Shown piece after piece: positions 8,666-16,341 of a DNA stretch of 55,322 nucleotides (positions within the stretch are counted from its first letter, which is position 1; each line of letters opens with the position of its first letter). Made by a program: the position numbers and the translations under genes. Origin of the DNA: Bacteroidota bacterium (GTDB lineage Bacteria > Bacteroidota > Bacteroidia > Bacteroidales > VadinHA17). The notes under the pieces are model-generated. The model did not search any database, was not told the DNA's origin, and saw only the letters and a program-made list of their open reading frames with translations. The stretch is from the NCBI GenBank assembly GCA_016718875.1, contig JADKBL010000032.1, forward strand, positions 1-55,322, written 5' to 3'.

Positions 8666-10120
8666 TTATACATTATATGTTGAGGATGCTGTTGTTCCTC
8701 CTCTGCCGGTCCAGTTGGTATGGAAGAATTCGCCCCTTGGTTTATCAGTTCTTTCATAAGTATGTGCTCCAAAATAGTCACGCTGTGCCTGAAGCAGATT
8801 AGCAGGAAGCTTTTCGCATCGATAGCCATCGTAATAGCCAAGTGCAGAGGATATTGAAGGTACAGGTATTCCGTTCAAAACTGCTGCTGCCACAACATTT
8901 CTCCATCCCTGCTGTGATTTGTCAACCTTATCTTTAAAGAATGGATCAAGCAGTAGGTTTGCAATAGTCTTATTATTATCGAAAGCCTCTTTAATTTTAC
9001 TGAGGAAGGCAGATCTGATAATACACCCGCCTCTCCACATAAGTGCAATGCCTCCGTAATTCAAATCCCATTTATATTCTTCGGCTGCTGCTTTCATAAG
9101 GGAATAACCCTGAGCGTATGATACTATTTTAGAAGCATATACCGCATCCTTCAAATCACTGAGGAATTTGGTTTTGTCACCTGAGAATCCGGCATTTGGT
9201 CCTTTTAATATTTTAGATGCTTTGACTCTTTCTTCTTTGATTGCTGAAAGGCATCTTGAAAAGACTGCTTCCCCAATGAGTGTGAGCGGAATTCCAAGAT
9301 CGAGAGCTGAAACTGCGGTCCACTTTCCCGTACCTTTTTGTCCTGCAGTATCAAGTATTTTATCGACAAGCGGCTTCCCATCTGTATCCTTGTAAGCCAG
9401 AATATCTCTTGTTATTTCAATTAGATAACTGTCAAGATCACCCTCATTCCACTCCTTAAACACCAGATGCATCTCATCTGCTGTCATGCCAAGAAGGTCG
9501 CGCATAATCTGGTATGCCTCTGTAATAAGCTGCATATCACCATATTCAATTCCGTTATGCACCATCTTTACAAAATGACCTGCCCCGTTTTCACCAACCC
9601 AGTCACAACATGGTGTTCCATTATCAACCTTGGCAGCAATGGACTGGAAAATTGGTTTTACTGAAGGCCATGCTTTTTTTGAACCGCCAGGCATAATCGA
9701 CGGACCAAGCAATGCTCCCTCTTCTCCGCCGGAAACACCGGTGCCGATATATAATAATCCCTTGCTCTCAACATAAGCTGTTCTCCTGTTGGTGTCAGGG
9801 AAATGGGTGTTACCACCATCAATTATAATATCACCGGATTCAAGATGCGGGATAAGTGTTTCGATCATCTCATCAACAGCTTTACCTGCCTTTACCATTA
9901 TCATTATTTTCCTGGGACGTTCAAGTGAACCTATAAGTTCCTCAATTGTATGTGCACCGGTTATATTTTTCCCCTTTGCCCTGCCGGCAAGAAACTCATC
10001 TACCTTCTGGGTAGTCCTGTTGTAAACAGCTACCTGGAATCCTTTGCTTTCCATATTCAGCACAAGGTTTTCACCCATCACTGCAAGCCCGATTAGTCCG
10101 ATGTCTGATAGTTTTTTCAT
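8666..10120 (-). CDS. gnd: 6-phosphogluconate dehydrogenase, decarboxylating
   Basis: 484 residues, normal for the long form. It oxidises and decarboxylates 6-phosphogluconate to ribulose 5-phosphate with NADP. Visible signatures are the N-terminal dinucleotide fold IGLAVMGENLVLN with NRTTQKV, IIDGGNTHFPDT, the substrate block GTGVSGGEEGALLGPSIMPGG, the catalytic-Lys block KMVHNGIEYGDMQ, and TAGQKGTGKWTA. The C-terminus carries the conserved FHTNWTGRGG. It sits inside the uronate run, between the Gfo/Idh gene and exuT. That is unusual for a canonical uronate pathway, which ends in 2-keto-3-deoxygluconate, and suggests that gluconate 6-phosphate is also formed. Confidence 0.95.
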   Translation of the reverse strand: MKKLSDIGLIGLAVMGENLVLNMESKGFQVAVYNRTTQKVDEFLAGRAKGKNITGAHTIEELIGSLERPRKIMIMVKAGKAVDEMIETLIPHLESGDIIIDGGNTHFPDTNRRTAYVESKGLLYIGTGVSGGEEGALLGPSIMPGGSKKAWPSVKPIFQSIAAKVDNGTPCCDWVGENGAGHFVKMVHNGIEYGDMQLITEAYQIMRDLLGMTADEMHLVFKEWNEGDLDSYLIEITRDILAYKDTDGKPLVDKILDTAGQKGTGKWTAVSALDLGIPLTLIGEAVFSRCLSAIKEERVKASKILKGPNAGFSGDKTKFLSDLKDAVYASKIVSYAQGYSLMKAAAEEYKWDLNYGGIALMWRGGCIIRSAFLSKIKEAFDNNKTIANLLLDPFFKDKVDKSQQGWRNVVAAAVLNGIPVPSISSALGYYDGYRCEKLPANLLQAQRDYFGAHTYERTDKPRGEFFHTNWTGRGGTTASSTYNV

Positions 10121-10160
10121 AAATCTCTATTTTACATTTATTTTTATAATCTATGTTTTG

Positions 10161-10280
10161 GGTATTACGGTATGTCGGTGCGATGGTTCGACGGTTAACC
10201 TTCCCGTCATACCGCCGTACCGTCGTACCGTCATACCGTCATACCGTCATACCGTCGTACCGTCGCACCGTCAAACCCTT
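10161..10280. repeat. octamer tandem array (YACCGTCR) with an inverted left arm; empty hairpin element
   Basis: Positions 10161-10200 hold complementary-strand units (GGTATTACGGTATGTCGGTG then CGATGGTTCGACGGTT). Positions 10203-10276 hold about nine forward units of 8 bp, consensus TACCGTCR with C/T and A/G wobble. The arms face each other with almost no spacer, so a long imperfect hairpin can form. The right arm runs through the stop codon of the Gfo/Idh gene. The same left arm is found at 26801-26839 and the same right-arm type at 27328-27493, where a gene lies between them. Confidence 0.85.
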
Positions 10281-11254
10281 CCATAATACTCCCCTACAAT
10301 CTCATCCATCACCTTACTTGTCCTGGCCGCTGTGACACCTGTACTTGGTGAGTCTCCCTTGCCTTCAAGAGCCCTGACTATCCTTTCGATCAGATAATAC
10401 TGGACATGTTCAGGCCGTTCATTTATCATCTCCGTAATTCCTTCGGAGCTTGTAACAACAATATTCTCAAAACTGAATGTCGAAAACCTAATCGATCCTT
10501 TGTCTCCAATGATTTCAATTATGTCTCTGTAACTGTCACGTGAAACTGTAAAACTCCAGGTTCCTATGCCAGTAACTCCACCAGTATATTCAAGTTCCGC
10601 TGTCAGAAAATCTTCTGCTTTGTACAGGTCTCCATAATTTTTTACCATCGAATTCACTTTCTGTACCGGACCGAAAAGGTAATCAAAATAGTCTAGCTGG
10701 TGACTGGCAAGATCGAAGAAATGTCCTCCGCCTGACAATTCAGGATCTACACGCCATGGCAGCCTTCCTGCTTTTTCCTCCTTTGATGCAGGCTTGAACA
10801 ACTGGAGCTGGAAAAAAAGAACTTTCCCGATCTTTCCGTTTTCTATCATCTCCTTTACCTTAAGAAATCCCGGCAATGCTCTTCTATAGTATGCAACAAA
10901 AACCGGCACTCCGTACTTTTCAGAGGCTTCATTAATCTTTACACACTCTTCATAATTGACTGCCATAGGTTTTTCGATGTATACAGGTTTCCCTGCCTTA
11001 AGTGTTTCGATAGCATAACCTGCATGACTTCCGGGAGGAGTGGCTATATATACTGCATCTATCTCATTATCATTTATAAGCCGGGTCGCATCTGAATATA
11101 CTTTTGGTACATTATGTCTTTTGGCATAGTCTTCCGCAAGTGCTTTGTTTCTGCGCATAACGGCAAGAAGTCTTGAGTTTGGTACCTTGCTGAAAGCTGG
11201 TCCACTTTTAACTTCTGTTACATTTCCGCAACCAATAATTCCCCAGTTGATCAT
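10271..11254 (-). CDS. Gfo/Idh/MocA-family oxidoreductase
   Basis: 327 residues. The N-terminal Rossmann domain has WGIIGCGNVTEVKSGPAF, and the C-terminal half is the alpha/beta substrate domain. The family signature EKPMAVNYEEC is present with its catalytic Lys, followed by AYYRRALPGF and GGGHFFDLASHQLDYFDYLFG. Such enzymes oxidise or reduce sugars, inositols or sugar acids with NAD(P); the substrate cannot be read from sequence. It sits between the LarA-family gene (39 bp upstream) and gnd, so a sugar-acid substrate in the uronate route is plausible. The last codons and stop lie inside the octamer array, which may have replaced a few original C-terminal residues. Confidence 0.85.
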   Translation of the reverse strand: MINWGIIGCGNVTEVKSGPAFSKVPNSRLLAVMRRNKALAEDYAKRHNVPKVYSDATRLINDNEIDAVYIATPPGSHAGYAIETLKAGKPVYIEKPMAVNYEECVKINEASEKYGVPVFVAYYRRALPGFLKVKEMIENGKIGKVLFFQLQLFKPASKEEKAGRLPWRVDPELSGGGHFFDLASHQLDYFDYLFGPVQKVNSMVKNYGDLYKAEDFLTAELEYTGGVTGIGTWSFTVSRDSYRDIIEIIGDKGSIRFSTFSFENIVVTSSEGITEMINERPEHVQYYLIERIVRALEGKGDSPSTGVTAARTSKVMDEIVGEYYGRV

Positions 11255-11258
11255 ATAT

Positions 11259-11292
11259 ATGTCTTTATGTCTTGCAGTCTTGCAGTCTAACC
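11259..11292. repeat. short octamer array (GTCTTGCA)
   Basis: About four units of 8 bp (GTCTTTAT, GTCTTGCA, GTCTTGCA, GTCTAACC) fill the gap between the Gfo/Idh start and the LarA-family stop. The reverse complement of this unit (AGACCGCA type) recurs at 17176-17200 and 25108-25155, and a forward copy is at 31505-31550. Confidence 0.65.
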
Positions 11293-11293
11293 A

Positions 11294-12505
11294 CTATTCA
11301 CTTAGTCTCTCTTTTGACGCCCAAAGACCTACAGCAGGGTTGGAGATGTAGAAAATCTCTTCTCCGTTATCCAGTTTATTAAAACCATCCTTCAATTTGC
11401 CGGGATCATATTTCTTTAACATCTGCTGAAGATCAGCATAACTGAAGTTTACTGATTCTATTTCTTCCTTTGAAAGTTTTCCGGGACAGTAAGTTATACT
11501 GAAACGCCCTTCAGAGCTGCCATGAATAAGATGTGCTGCTGCACTAAGGTTTTTTGCGAGTTCCTCGTTTTCTTTCAGAGATTTAAGTGTTGCAGGTGTT
11601 CCTCTGTAACCATATTTTCTGATAAGACGGTCTATTTCTTTATCCTCGCCAAATTCCTTCAGTCCGGGCGCCAATACGATCAGTTCCCCATTATCTGCCA
11701 TTGCCATACGTGTTCTGTAGACACTCTTGTTACCAAGCCAGGTGCTTTTAAATTCAGAGGGATCGAGGTAAACAACTACTTTTTTCAGAGGCGTTTCAAC
11801 TATTGTGAAATTGACTTTTATTGATAATTCTGCGGCAAGTTTAAATACCTCTTCATCATCACCGATAAAAAGTCCTCTGATTACAAGCTTTCCTGTATCA
11901 TCACGACCAATAACAGTATGAATATAAACGATGGGAAGGTGTTTCATAAACTCCGATGCAGCTTTGTTAAGAAGGCTTCTGACAGGATTTATTGCCTTTC
12001 CCATTATTCTCTCCATACCATAGACAGCTCCCACAAAATGGCTCTTGTTTATTCCTTCAGGTCCGCCTGTGCCTACCAGAAGGTTTTTATTATAGTTGGC
12101 CATCCCTATTACCTCATGCGGCACAACCTGTCCAACTGATAAAATCAGGTCATGACCTCCGGCATAGACCAGTTTGTTCAGCTGGGCAGGCCAGTCATAG
12201 CTGAGTTCTCCATTTGTAATTTCTGAAACAAATGAGCCGGGAACAGTACCTATTGTAACTACATCCTGCCTCCAGTCGTGGACTCTGAAAAGGTTTTTTG
12301 GGACACCCCTGAACATCTCCTCAAGCTCAGTATCCGACATGGGTGCATGAGTACCAAGTGCGGGAAGTATGTCTGTGAGTTTCTCTCCGTAATAGTCATA
12401 AATTATTGTTGTCAAATCACCTGCCCGTGAGTGGTATCTTGTGAAATCAGGAGGCACCACAAGAACCTTTTTCCTGTCACCGAGTTTTGACAGGGCATAG
12501 TTCAC
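11294..12505 (-). CDS. LarA-family (nickel-pincer racemase/epimerase-like) protein, 5' end apparently lost
   Basis: 403 residues from a GTG at 12505. The sequence matches the lactate-racemase LarA fold: VLVVPPDFTRYHSRAGDLT at the N-terminus, DILPALGTHAPMSD, VGQVVPHEVIGMANYNKN, GGPEGINKSHFVGAVYG (containing the conserved Lys and His) and LAPGLKEFGEDKEIDRLIRKYG. LarA enzymes use a nickel pincer cofactor made by LarBCE, and none of those genes is in the window. The coding frame continues upstream of the GTG (DLKAAVNYALSKLG) straight into the end of the SDR gene. There is no normal start, so about 20 residues appear missing. LarA relatives act on lactate, malate and, from memory, gluconate. In this operon a mannonate/gluconate C2-epimerase role is attractive, but inferred. 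Confidence 0.75.
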   Translation of the reverse strand: MNYALSKLGDRKKVLVVPPDFTRYHSRAGDLTTIIYDYYGEKLTDILPALGTHAPMSDTELEEMFRGVPKNLFRVHDWRQDVVTIGTVPGSFVSEITNGELSYDWPAQLNKLVYAGGHDLILSVGQVVPHEVIGMANYNKNLLVGTGGPEGINKSHFVGAVYGMERIMGKAINPVRSLLNKAASEFMKHLPIVYIHTVIGRDDTGKLVIRGLFIGDDEEVFKLAAELSIKVNFTIVETPLKKVVVYLDPSEFKSTWLGNKSVYRTRMAMADNGELIVLAPGLKEFGEDKEIDRLIRKYGYRGTPATLKSLKENEELAKNLSAAAHLIHGSSEGRFSITYCPGKLSKEEIESVNFSYADLQQMLKKYDPGKLKDGFNKLDNGEEIFYISNPAVGLWASKERLSE

Positions 12506-12513
12506 AGCAGCCT

Positions 12514-13218
12514 TTAAGTCGTTTTTTTGCCTCTGGGCGTAAGTCCGCCTGATGCCTCATCAATCAAAAGGAATCTGTTCTGGTTTGTCAGCAGAAATCC
12601 CGGTGCAATTGCATTTACTCTCACACCGGTTTTTGAAAAGTGCACAGCCAGCCATTGTGTGAAATTATTAACAGCAGCTTTTGCAGCAGAGTATGCGGCA
12701 ATTTTTGTAAGCGGGCGGTAAGAGTTCATCGATGAAATATTTATAATAACACCTGATTTCCTTTTTACCATATCAGCTGCAAAAACCATTGATGGTAGCA
12801 GAGTGCCCTTGAAGTTAAGATCGAAAACCCTGTCGAAACCTTCTATCTTAAGTCCGAAAAATGTATCCTCAGGATTCTCATCTTCAGTACCTTCCATCTT
12901 TTCTACTTTAGTTGTTGCCGCAGGGGAGTTACCTCCTGCACCATTTACAAGAATGTCAACTGGTCCGAAAGCTTTCCTGATTTCCACTGCCGCTGCTTCA
13001 AGTGAGGCTTTATCAAGGACGCTGGCCGATACACCAATTGACGGAGTTTTAAATTCATTCTCTATTTCTTTGGCCACAGCCGCAGCAGATTCGCGGTTAA
13101 GGTCCAGAATGACAGTCTTAACACCCTGAGCTGCAAGAGATTTTGCCATTACTGAACAGATCACTCCGGCCCCTCCCGTTATTACTGCTACTTTTCCTTT
13201 TAAATTTAGTTCGTTCAT
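12514..13218 (-). CDS. SDR oxidoreductase, probable fructuronate reductase (mannonate oxidoreductase), C-terminally truncated
   Basis: About 234 residues from ATG 13218; a longer frame to 13254 adds 12 residues without family similarity. Visible elements are the Rossmann motif TGGAGVI near residue 15, NGAGGNSP, ISSMNSYRP, catalytic YSAAK and the stretch NAIAPGFLLTNQNRFLL. The long insert after NSP and the NQNRFLL loop are typical of the SDR group that reduces fructuronate to mannonate beside uxaC. Relatives continue past LTPRGKK for about 35 more residues to a GG-containing C-terminus. Here the frame stops two codons after GKK, at a run of seven A (T 12522-12528), and LarA coding sequence begins at once. 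A deletion is the likely cause. Confidence 0.75.
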   Translation of the reverse strand: MNELNLKGKVAVITGGAGVICSVMAKSLAAQGVKTVILDLNRESAAAVAKEIENEFKTPSIGVSASVLDKASLEAAAVEIRKAFGPVDILVNGAGGNSPAATTKVEKMEGTEDENPEDTFFGLKIEGFDRVFDLNFKGTLLPSMVFAADMVKRKSGVIINISSMNSYRPLTKIAAYSAAKAAVNNFTQWLAVHFSKTGVRVNAIAPGFLLTNQNRFLLIDEASGGLTPRGKKTT

Positions 13219-13261
13219 ATGGTATGTTTTTCGTTTTGTTTTGTGTTGCCTCACCCTAAAT

Positions 13262-13346
13262 CCCTCTCCCGGGGGAGAGGGACTTGTTGACCCATGTTAA
13301 TTTCGTTCTTTAGATGGCTCCCCCTTCTCACTTTGGGAGAAGGGGG
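13262..13346. repeat. two tandem G/C-run hairpins downstream of uxaC
   Basis: CCCTCTCCC (13262-13270) pairs with GGGAGAGGG (13273-13281). CCCCCTTCTC (13320-13329) pairs with GAGAAGGGGG (13337-13346). Both stems are perfect. They fill most of the space between uxaC and the SDR gene, with 39 bp between them. This resembles dispersed CCCTCTCC-type intergenic repeats rather than a classical terminator, because no T-run follows on the minus strand. Confidence 0.65.
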
Positions 13347-13360
13347 AAGGGGGGATGAGG

Positions 13361-14761
13361 CTAAAATCCAAAGAACTCTTTTGCATTGTTATAAGCAATT
13401 CCTTCAATCAGAGGTTTCAGCAACTCCTCTTCATCCGGAATTAATCCTTTTTCAACCTCCTCACCGATATAGTTGCAGGCAATCCTGCGGAAATATTCAT
13501 GCCTGGGGTAGGAGAGGAAGCTCCTCGAGTCTGTAACCATACCTGCAAACCTCCTTAATAATCCAAGTGACGACAAATCTTTCAGATGTTTCTCCATTGC
13601 ATTTTTCTGATCGAGGAACCACCAGGCTGCACCGTACTGAACTTTGCCGGGTACTGTTCCATCATTGAAGTTCCCTGCCATAGTGATCATCATCTCATTA
13701 TCAGCAGGATTGAGGTTATAAAGTATTGTTTTTGCCATCTGGTCTGATAAATCAAGAGAGCTGAGAAACTTCGACATTCTGAATGCCTCCTGCGGTGAAC
13801 CTATTGAATCCCAGCCTGTATCAGGCCCCATCTTCCTGAACATTCTTTCATTGTTGTTCCTGATAGCTCCCACATGAAACTGTTGTGTCCAGCCGCGTTT
13901 ATGATTCATTCTGCAGAGTTCTGTCATAACTGCTGTCTTGTACTTCTCTGCTTCCTCAGCCGATACACTTTCTTCTTTTAGCAGTTTCCCGAAAATCTTC
14001 TCTACTTCTGCTGAAGAGAATTGTGCAAAGTAAAACCTGTCAAGTCCATGGTCTGATAGTCTCCCCCCATTTTCATGGAAGAAACCATGACGTTTGTCAA
14101 GAGCTTCAATCAGTTTTTCAAAACTGTTAATTGTTAGTCCGGAAGATGCTTCAAGTCTTTTGAAATATGTGCTGAGTTTTCCGGGATCTTCAATTTTAAT
14201 AACATTATCAGGCCTCCATGTTGGGAGGATTTTTATCTCAAAATTGCCCCTTAGTTTTTTGTGAAATTCAAGAGTGTCGCATGGATCATCTGTGGTGCAC
14301 ACCACTTCAACTTTCATTTTTTTCAGAAGATTTCTGATCGAATATTCCGGAGTCATGAGAAGGGAAGATGCTTCCTCATAGATTTTTCCTGAGGTTGAGG
14401 GTGATAGTAGTTCAATAAGGTTGAAGTATCTTGACAGTTCCAGATGTGTCCAGTGATATAGTGGATTTCCAGTTGTTGCAGGGACCGTTTCGGCCCATTT
14501 GGCAAATTTTTCCTGATCATTCCGGCTACCTGTACAGTATGATTCATCAATTCCGTTTATGCGCATTGCCCGCCATTTGTAATGATCTCCTTCGAGCCAG
14601 GCCTGGGTGAGATTCTCAAAGCGGCGGTCGTCAGCAATCATGGCAGGAGAAAGATGACAGTGGAAGTCAATAACGGGTTTGTTTTCAGCGTAATAATGAT
14701 ATAGTCTTTCTGCTGTTTTGTTTGTCAGCAGAAATCTTTCATTTATAAATGGTTTCATCAT
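13361..14761 (-). CDS. uxaC: glucuronate/galacturonate isomerase
   Basis: 466 residues, full family length. UxaC converts D-glucuronate to D-fructuronate and D-galacturonate to D-tagaturonate in the cytoplasm. The amidohydrolase-type metal motif D32-FHCH-36 is present in VIDFHCHLSP. The protein also shows the family blocks HYKWRAMRINGIDE, CTTDDPCDTLEFH, GLDRFYFAQ, QFHVGAIRNNNERMF, TGWDSIG, YNLNPADNEMM and VTDSRSFLSYPRHEYFRR. It is the first gene of the minus-strand uronate run and is divergent from kduI across 124 bp that hold a promoter match. The AT-rich 3' flank contains paired hairpins. Confidence 0.95.
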   Translation of the reverse strand: MMKPFINERFLLTNKTAERLYHYYAENKPVIDFHCHLSPAMIADDRRFENLTQAWLEGDHYKWRAMRINGIDESYCTGSRNDQEKFAKWAETVPATTGNPLYHWTHLELSRYFNLIELLSPSTSGKIYEEASSLLMTPEYSIRNLLKKMKVEVVCTTDDPCDTLEFHKKLRGNFEIKILPTWRPDNVIKIEDPGKLSTYFKRLEASSGLTINSFEKLIEALDKRHGFFHENGGRLSDHGLDRFYFAQFSSAEVEKIFGKLLKEESVSAEEAEKYKTAVMTELCRMNHKRGWTQQFHVGAIRNNNERMFRKMGPDTGWDSIGSPQEAFRMSKFLSSLDLSDQMAKTILYNLNPADNEMMITMAGNFNDGTVPGKVQYGAAWWFLDQKNAMEKHLKDLSSLGLLRRFAGMVTDSRSFLSYPRHEYFRRIACNYIGEEVEKGLIPDEEELLKPLIEGIAYNNAKEFFGF

Positions 14762-14806
14762 TCCTTTATTTAATTCGGCCTGAGAAAATTGTTTTCTTAA
14801 GAAGAA

Positions 14807-14837
14807 CGAAAATATGAATTACCGGTCAGAGTATCAA
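14807..14837 (-). promoter_or_regulatory. candidate promoter of the uxaC operon
   Basis: On the minus strand TTG (14837-14835, context TTTCTTG) is followed by 20 bases and TATTTTCG (14814-14807). This is one mismatch from the TAnnTTTG consensus with ideal spacing. The predicted leader is about 40 bases. Confidence 0.45.
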
Positions 14838-14885
14838 GAAATATGTCATATGTTTGTAATAAGAATCACACATTGATATACGGTT

Positions 14886-15722
14886 ATGAAGACAGAACTT
14901 AGGCATGCAGCACATCCTGACGATGTTAGGAAATATGGTACTGATCAATTGAGAAAAGCCTTTCTGGTACAGGATCTTTTTATAACGGATGATATTAAAC
15001 TCGTCTATTCCATGTTCGACCGCCTGATTGTAGGCGGGGCAATGCCTGTTACGAAAGAACTCAGGCTTGAAGCCTTTGATGAACTTAAAGCAAAAGGTTT
15101 TCTCGACAGGAGGGAGATTGGGATTATAAATGCCGGGGGAAAAGCGGAAATAAGTGCAGGAGATACAATTTATCTGCTTGGCTACAAAGAGGCTCTTTAT
15201 CTTGGAAAGGGAACATCAAATGTTGTTTTTCGTTCATTGGATGTTTCAAAACCTGCAAAACTGTATTTTAATTCAGCGCCGGCACATCATGAATTTCCAT
15301 CAAGGAAGATAACTGTTGCCGATGGAGAGACTGTCATTCTGGGAAGCCTTGAGGCATCAAATCACAGGGCTGTTAATAAACTACTTGTAAACAGCGTTTT
15401 GCCGACATGTCAGCTTCAGATGGGGATGACTGAGTTAAAACCAGGAAGTGTATGGAATACGATGCCGGTTCACACTCATAACAGAAGGATGGAGGCATAT
15501 TTTTATTTTGAGGTCCCGGAGAAACAGGGAATATGCCATTTCATGGGCGAACCTGATGAAACTAGACATATCTGGATGAAGAATGAAGAGGCTGTTTTAT
15601 CCCCATCGTGGAGCATCCATAGTGCTGCAGGGACTTCAAACTACACTTTTATCTGGGGTATGGCGGGGGAGAACCTCGATTACAGTGATATGGATGTGAG
15701 AACTCCTGATACATTGAAATAG
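14886..15722 (+). CDS. kduI: 5-dehydro-4-deoxy-D-glucuronate isomerase
   Basis: 278 residues, the usual length. KduI converts 5-keto-4-deoxyuronate, formed from unsaturated galacturonate released by pectate lyases, to 2,5-diketo-3-deoxygluconate. The cupin zinc ligands are all in place: His196 and His198 in MPVHTHNRRMEAYFYFE, Glu203, and His245 in SWSIHSAAGTSNYTFIWGM. The N-terminus MKTELRHAAHPDDVRKYGT is typical. The gene is divergent from uxaC. Its partner kduD follows on the same strand, but a repeat-flanked DUF559 gene lies between them, so the original kduI-kduD pair has been split. Confidence 0.95.
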   Translation: MKTELRHAAHPDDVRKYGTDQLRKAFLVQDLFITDDIKLVYSMFDRLIVGGAMPVTKELRLEAFDELKAKGFLDRREIGIINAGGKAEISAGDTIYLLGYKEALYLGKGTSNVVFRSLDVSKPAKLYFNSAPAHHEFPSRKITVADGETVILGSLEASNHRAVNKLLVNSVLPTCQLQMGMTELKPGSVWNTMPVHTHNRRMEAYFYFEVPEKQGICHFMGEPDETRHIWMKNEEAVLSPSWSIHSAAGTSNYTFIWGMAGENLDYSDMDVRTPDTLK

Positions 15723-15745
15723 TCACCAAATCCCTAAATGGAGTG

Positions 15746-15827
15746 ATCCACCCCCAACCCCCCCAGAGGGTGAAATCCACCCCCAAACCCCCCAAGGGGG
15801 GCTTAACCACAACCCCCAAAGGAGGCT
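15746..15827. repeat. left flank of the DUF559 cassette: C-run tandem repeats
   Basis: Three imperfect copies of a CCAC-CCCCAA-CCCCC-rAGGG unit (15746-15770, 15775-15803, 15804-15827). The middle copy contains CCCCCCAAGGGGGG. Its reverse complement is closely matched by the right flank at 16218-16243, so the DUF559 gene lies between inverted repeats. Further out, CCCTAAAT (15732-15739) also pairs with ATTTAGGG (16235-16242). Confidence 0.7.
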
Positions 15828-15840
15828 AAAAGAACATGGA

Positions 15841-16217
15841 ATGAAAGAATTGGATAAGCATATGTATTTTAGGGCAAAGCCTGGTATACTGGAAAATGCA
15901 AGATTACTCAGGAAAAATATGACTAATGCTGAGAAAATATTGTGGGAGAAGTTGAATAATAATCAGCTTTTAGGATTGAGATTTCGCAGACAGCTTCCAA
16001 TAGATATGTTTATTGCTGATTTTTATTGTCACAAGGCCAGACTGGTTATTGAGTTGGATGGACAAATTCATAATGACCATATTGAAGATGATGATGGAGA
16101 GAAGCAGAAATTGAAAGGTATAATTTAAAAGTCATTAGATTTAAAAATGAAGAAGTTACAGAAGATATTGAAAAAGTTCTCATTGAGATTGAAGAAATTA
16201 TAAAACAACGGATTTAA
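15841..16217 (+). CDS. DUF559 (Vsr-like endonuclease fold) protein, frameshifted
   Basis: The first frame gives 95 residues: MKELDKHMYFRAKPGILENA, then LRKNMTNAEKILWEKL, LRFRRQLPIDMFIADFYC and LVIELDGQIHND. This is the DUF559 pattern with the restriction-like core D...E-x-D. After DDD the frame is lost near 16095. The next frame encodes the expected ending EAEIERYNLKVIRFKNEEV and on to a TAA at 16215-16217. Adding one base restores 125 residues, the normal family length. DUF559 genes are common orphan genes whose biological role is unclear. This copy is enclosed by inverted G/C-run repeats and separates kduI from kduD, which points to insertion as a cassette. Confidence 0.8.
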
Positions 16218-16243
16218 AGTCCCCCTTGGGGGATTTAGGGGTA
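16218..16243. repeat. right flank of the DUF559 cassette
   Basis: AGTCCCCCTTGGGGGATTTA followed by GGGGT starts directly after the restored DUF559 stop codon. It is the inverse of the CCCAAACCCCCCAAGGGGGG segment at 15781-15801. Confidence 0.7.
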
Positions 16244-16341
16244 AAAATTATGGAAGAGAGCAGTGATTTCCGGTTACAACGATTGATGATTTTTAAATAA
16301 TTTTAAGTCGAGATTGGAGTATTTATTGGTAAAAACAAAAT

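Noticed and set aside
10203..10276. CRISPR-like array
   Set aside because: The units are 8 bp, contiguous and without unique spacers.
12520..12530. Programmed -1 ribosomal frameshift making an SDR-LarA fusion
   Set aside because: The A7 run is not positioned as a proper X-XXY-YYZ heptamer in the SDR frame and no downstream stem was noted; a deletion plus possible A-count error is simpler.
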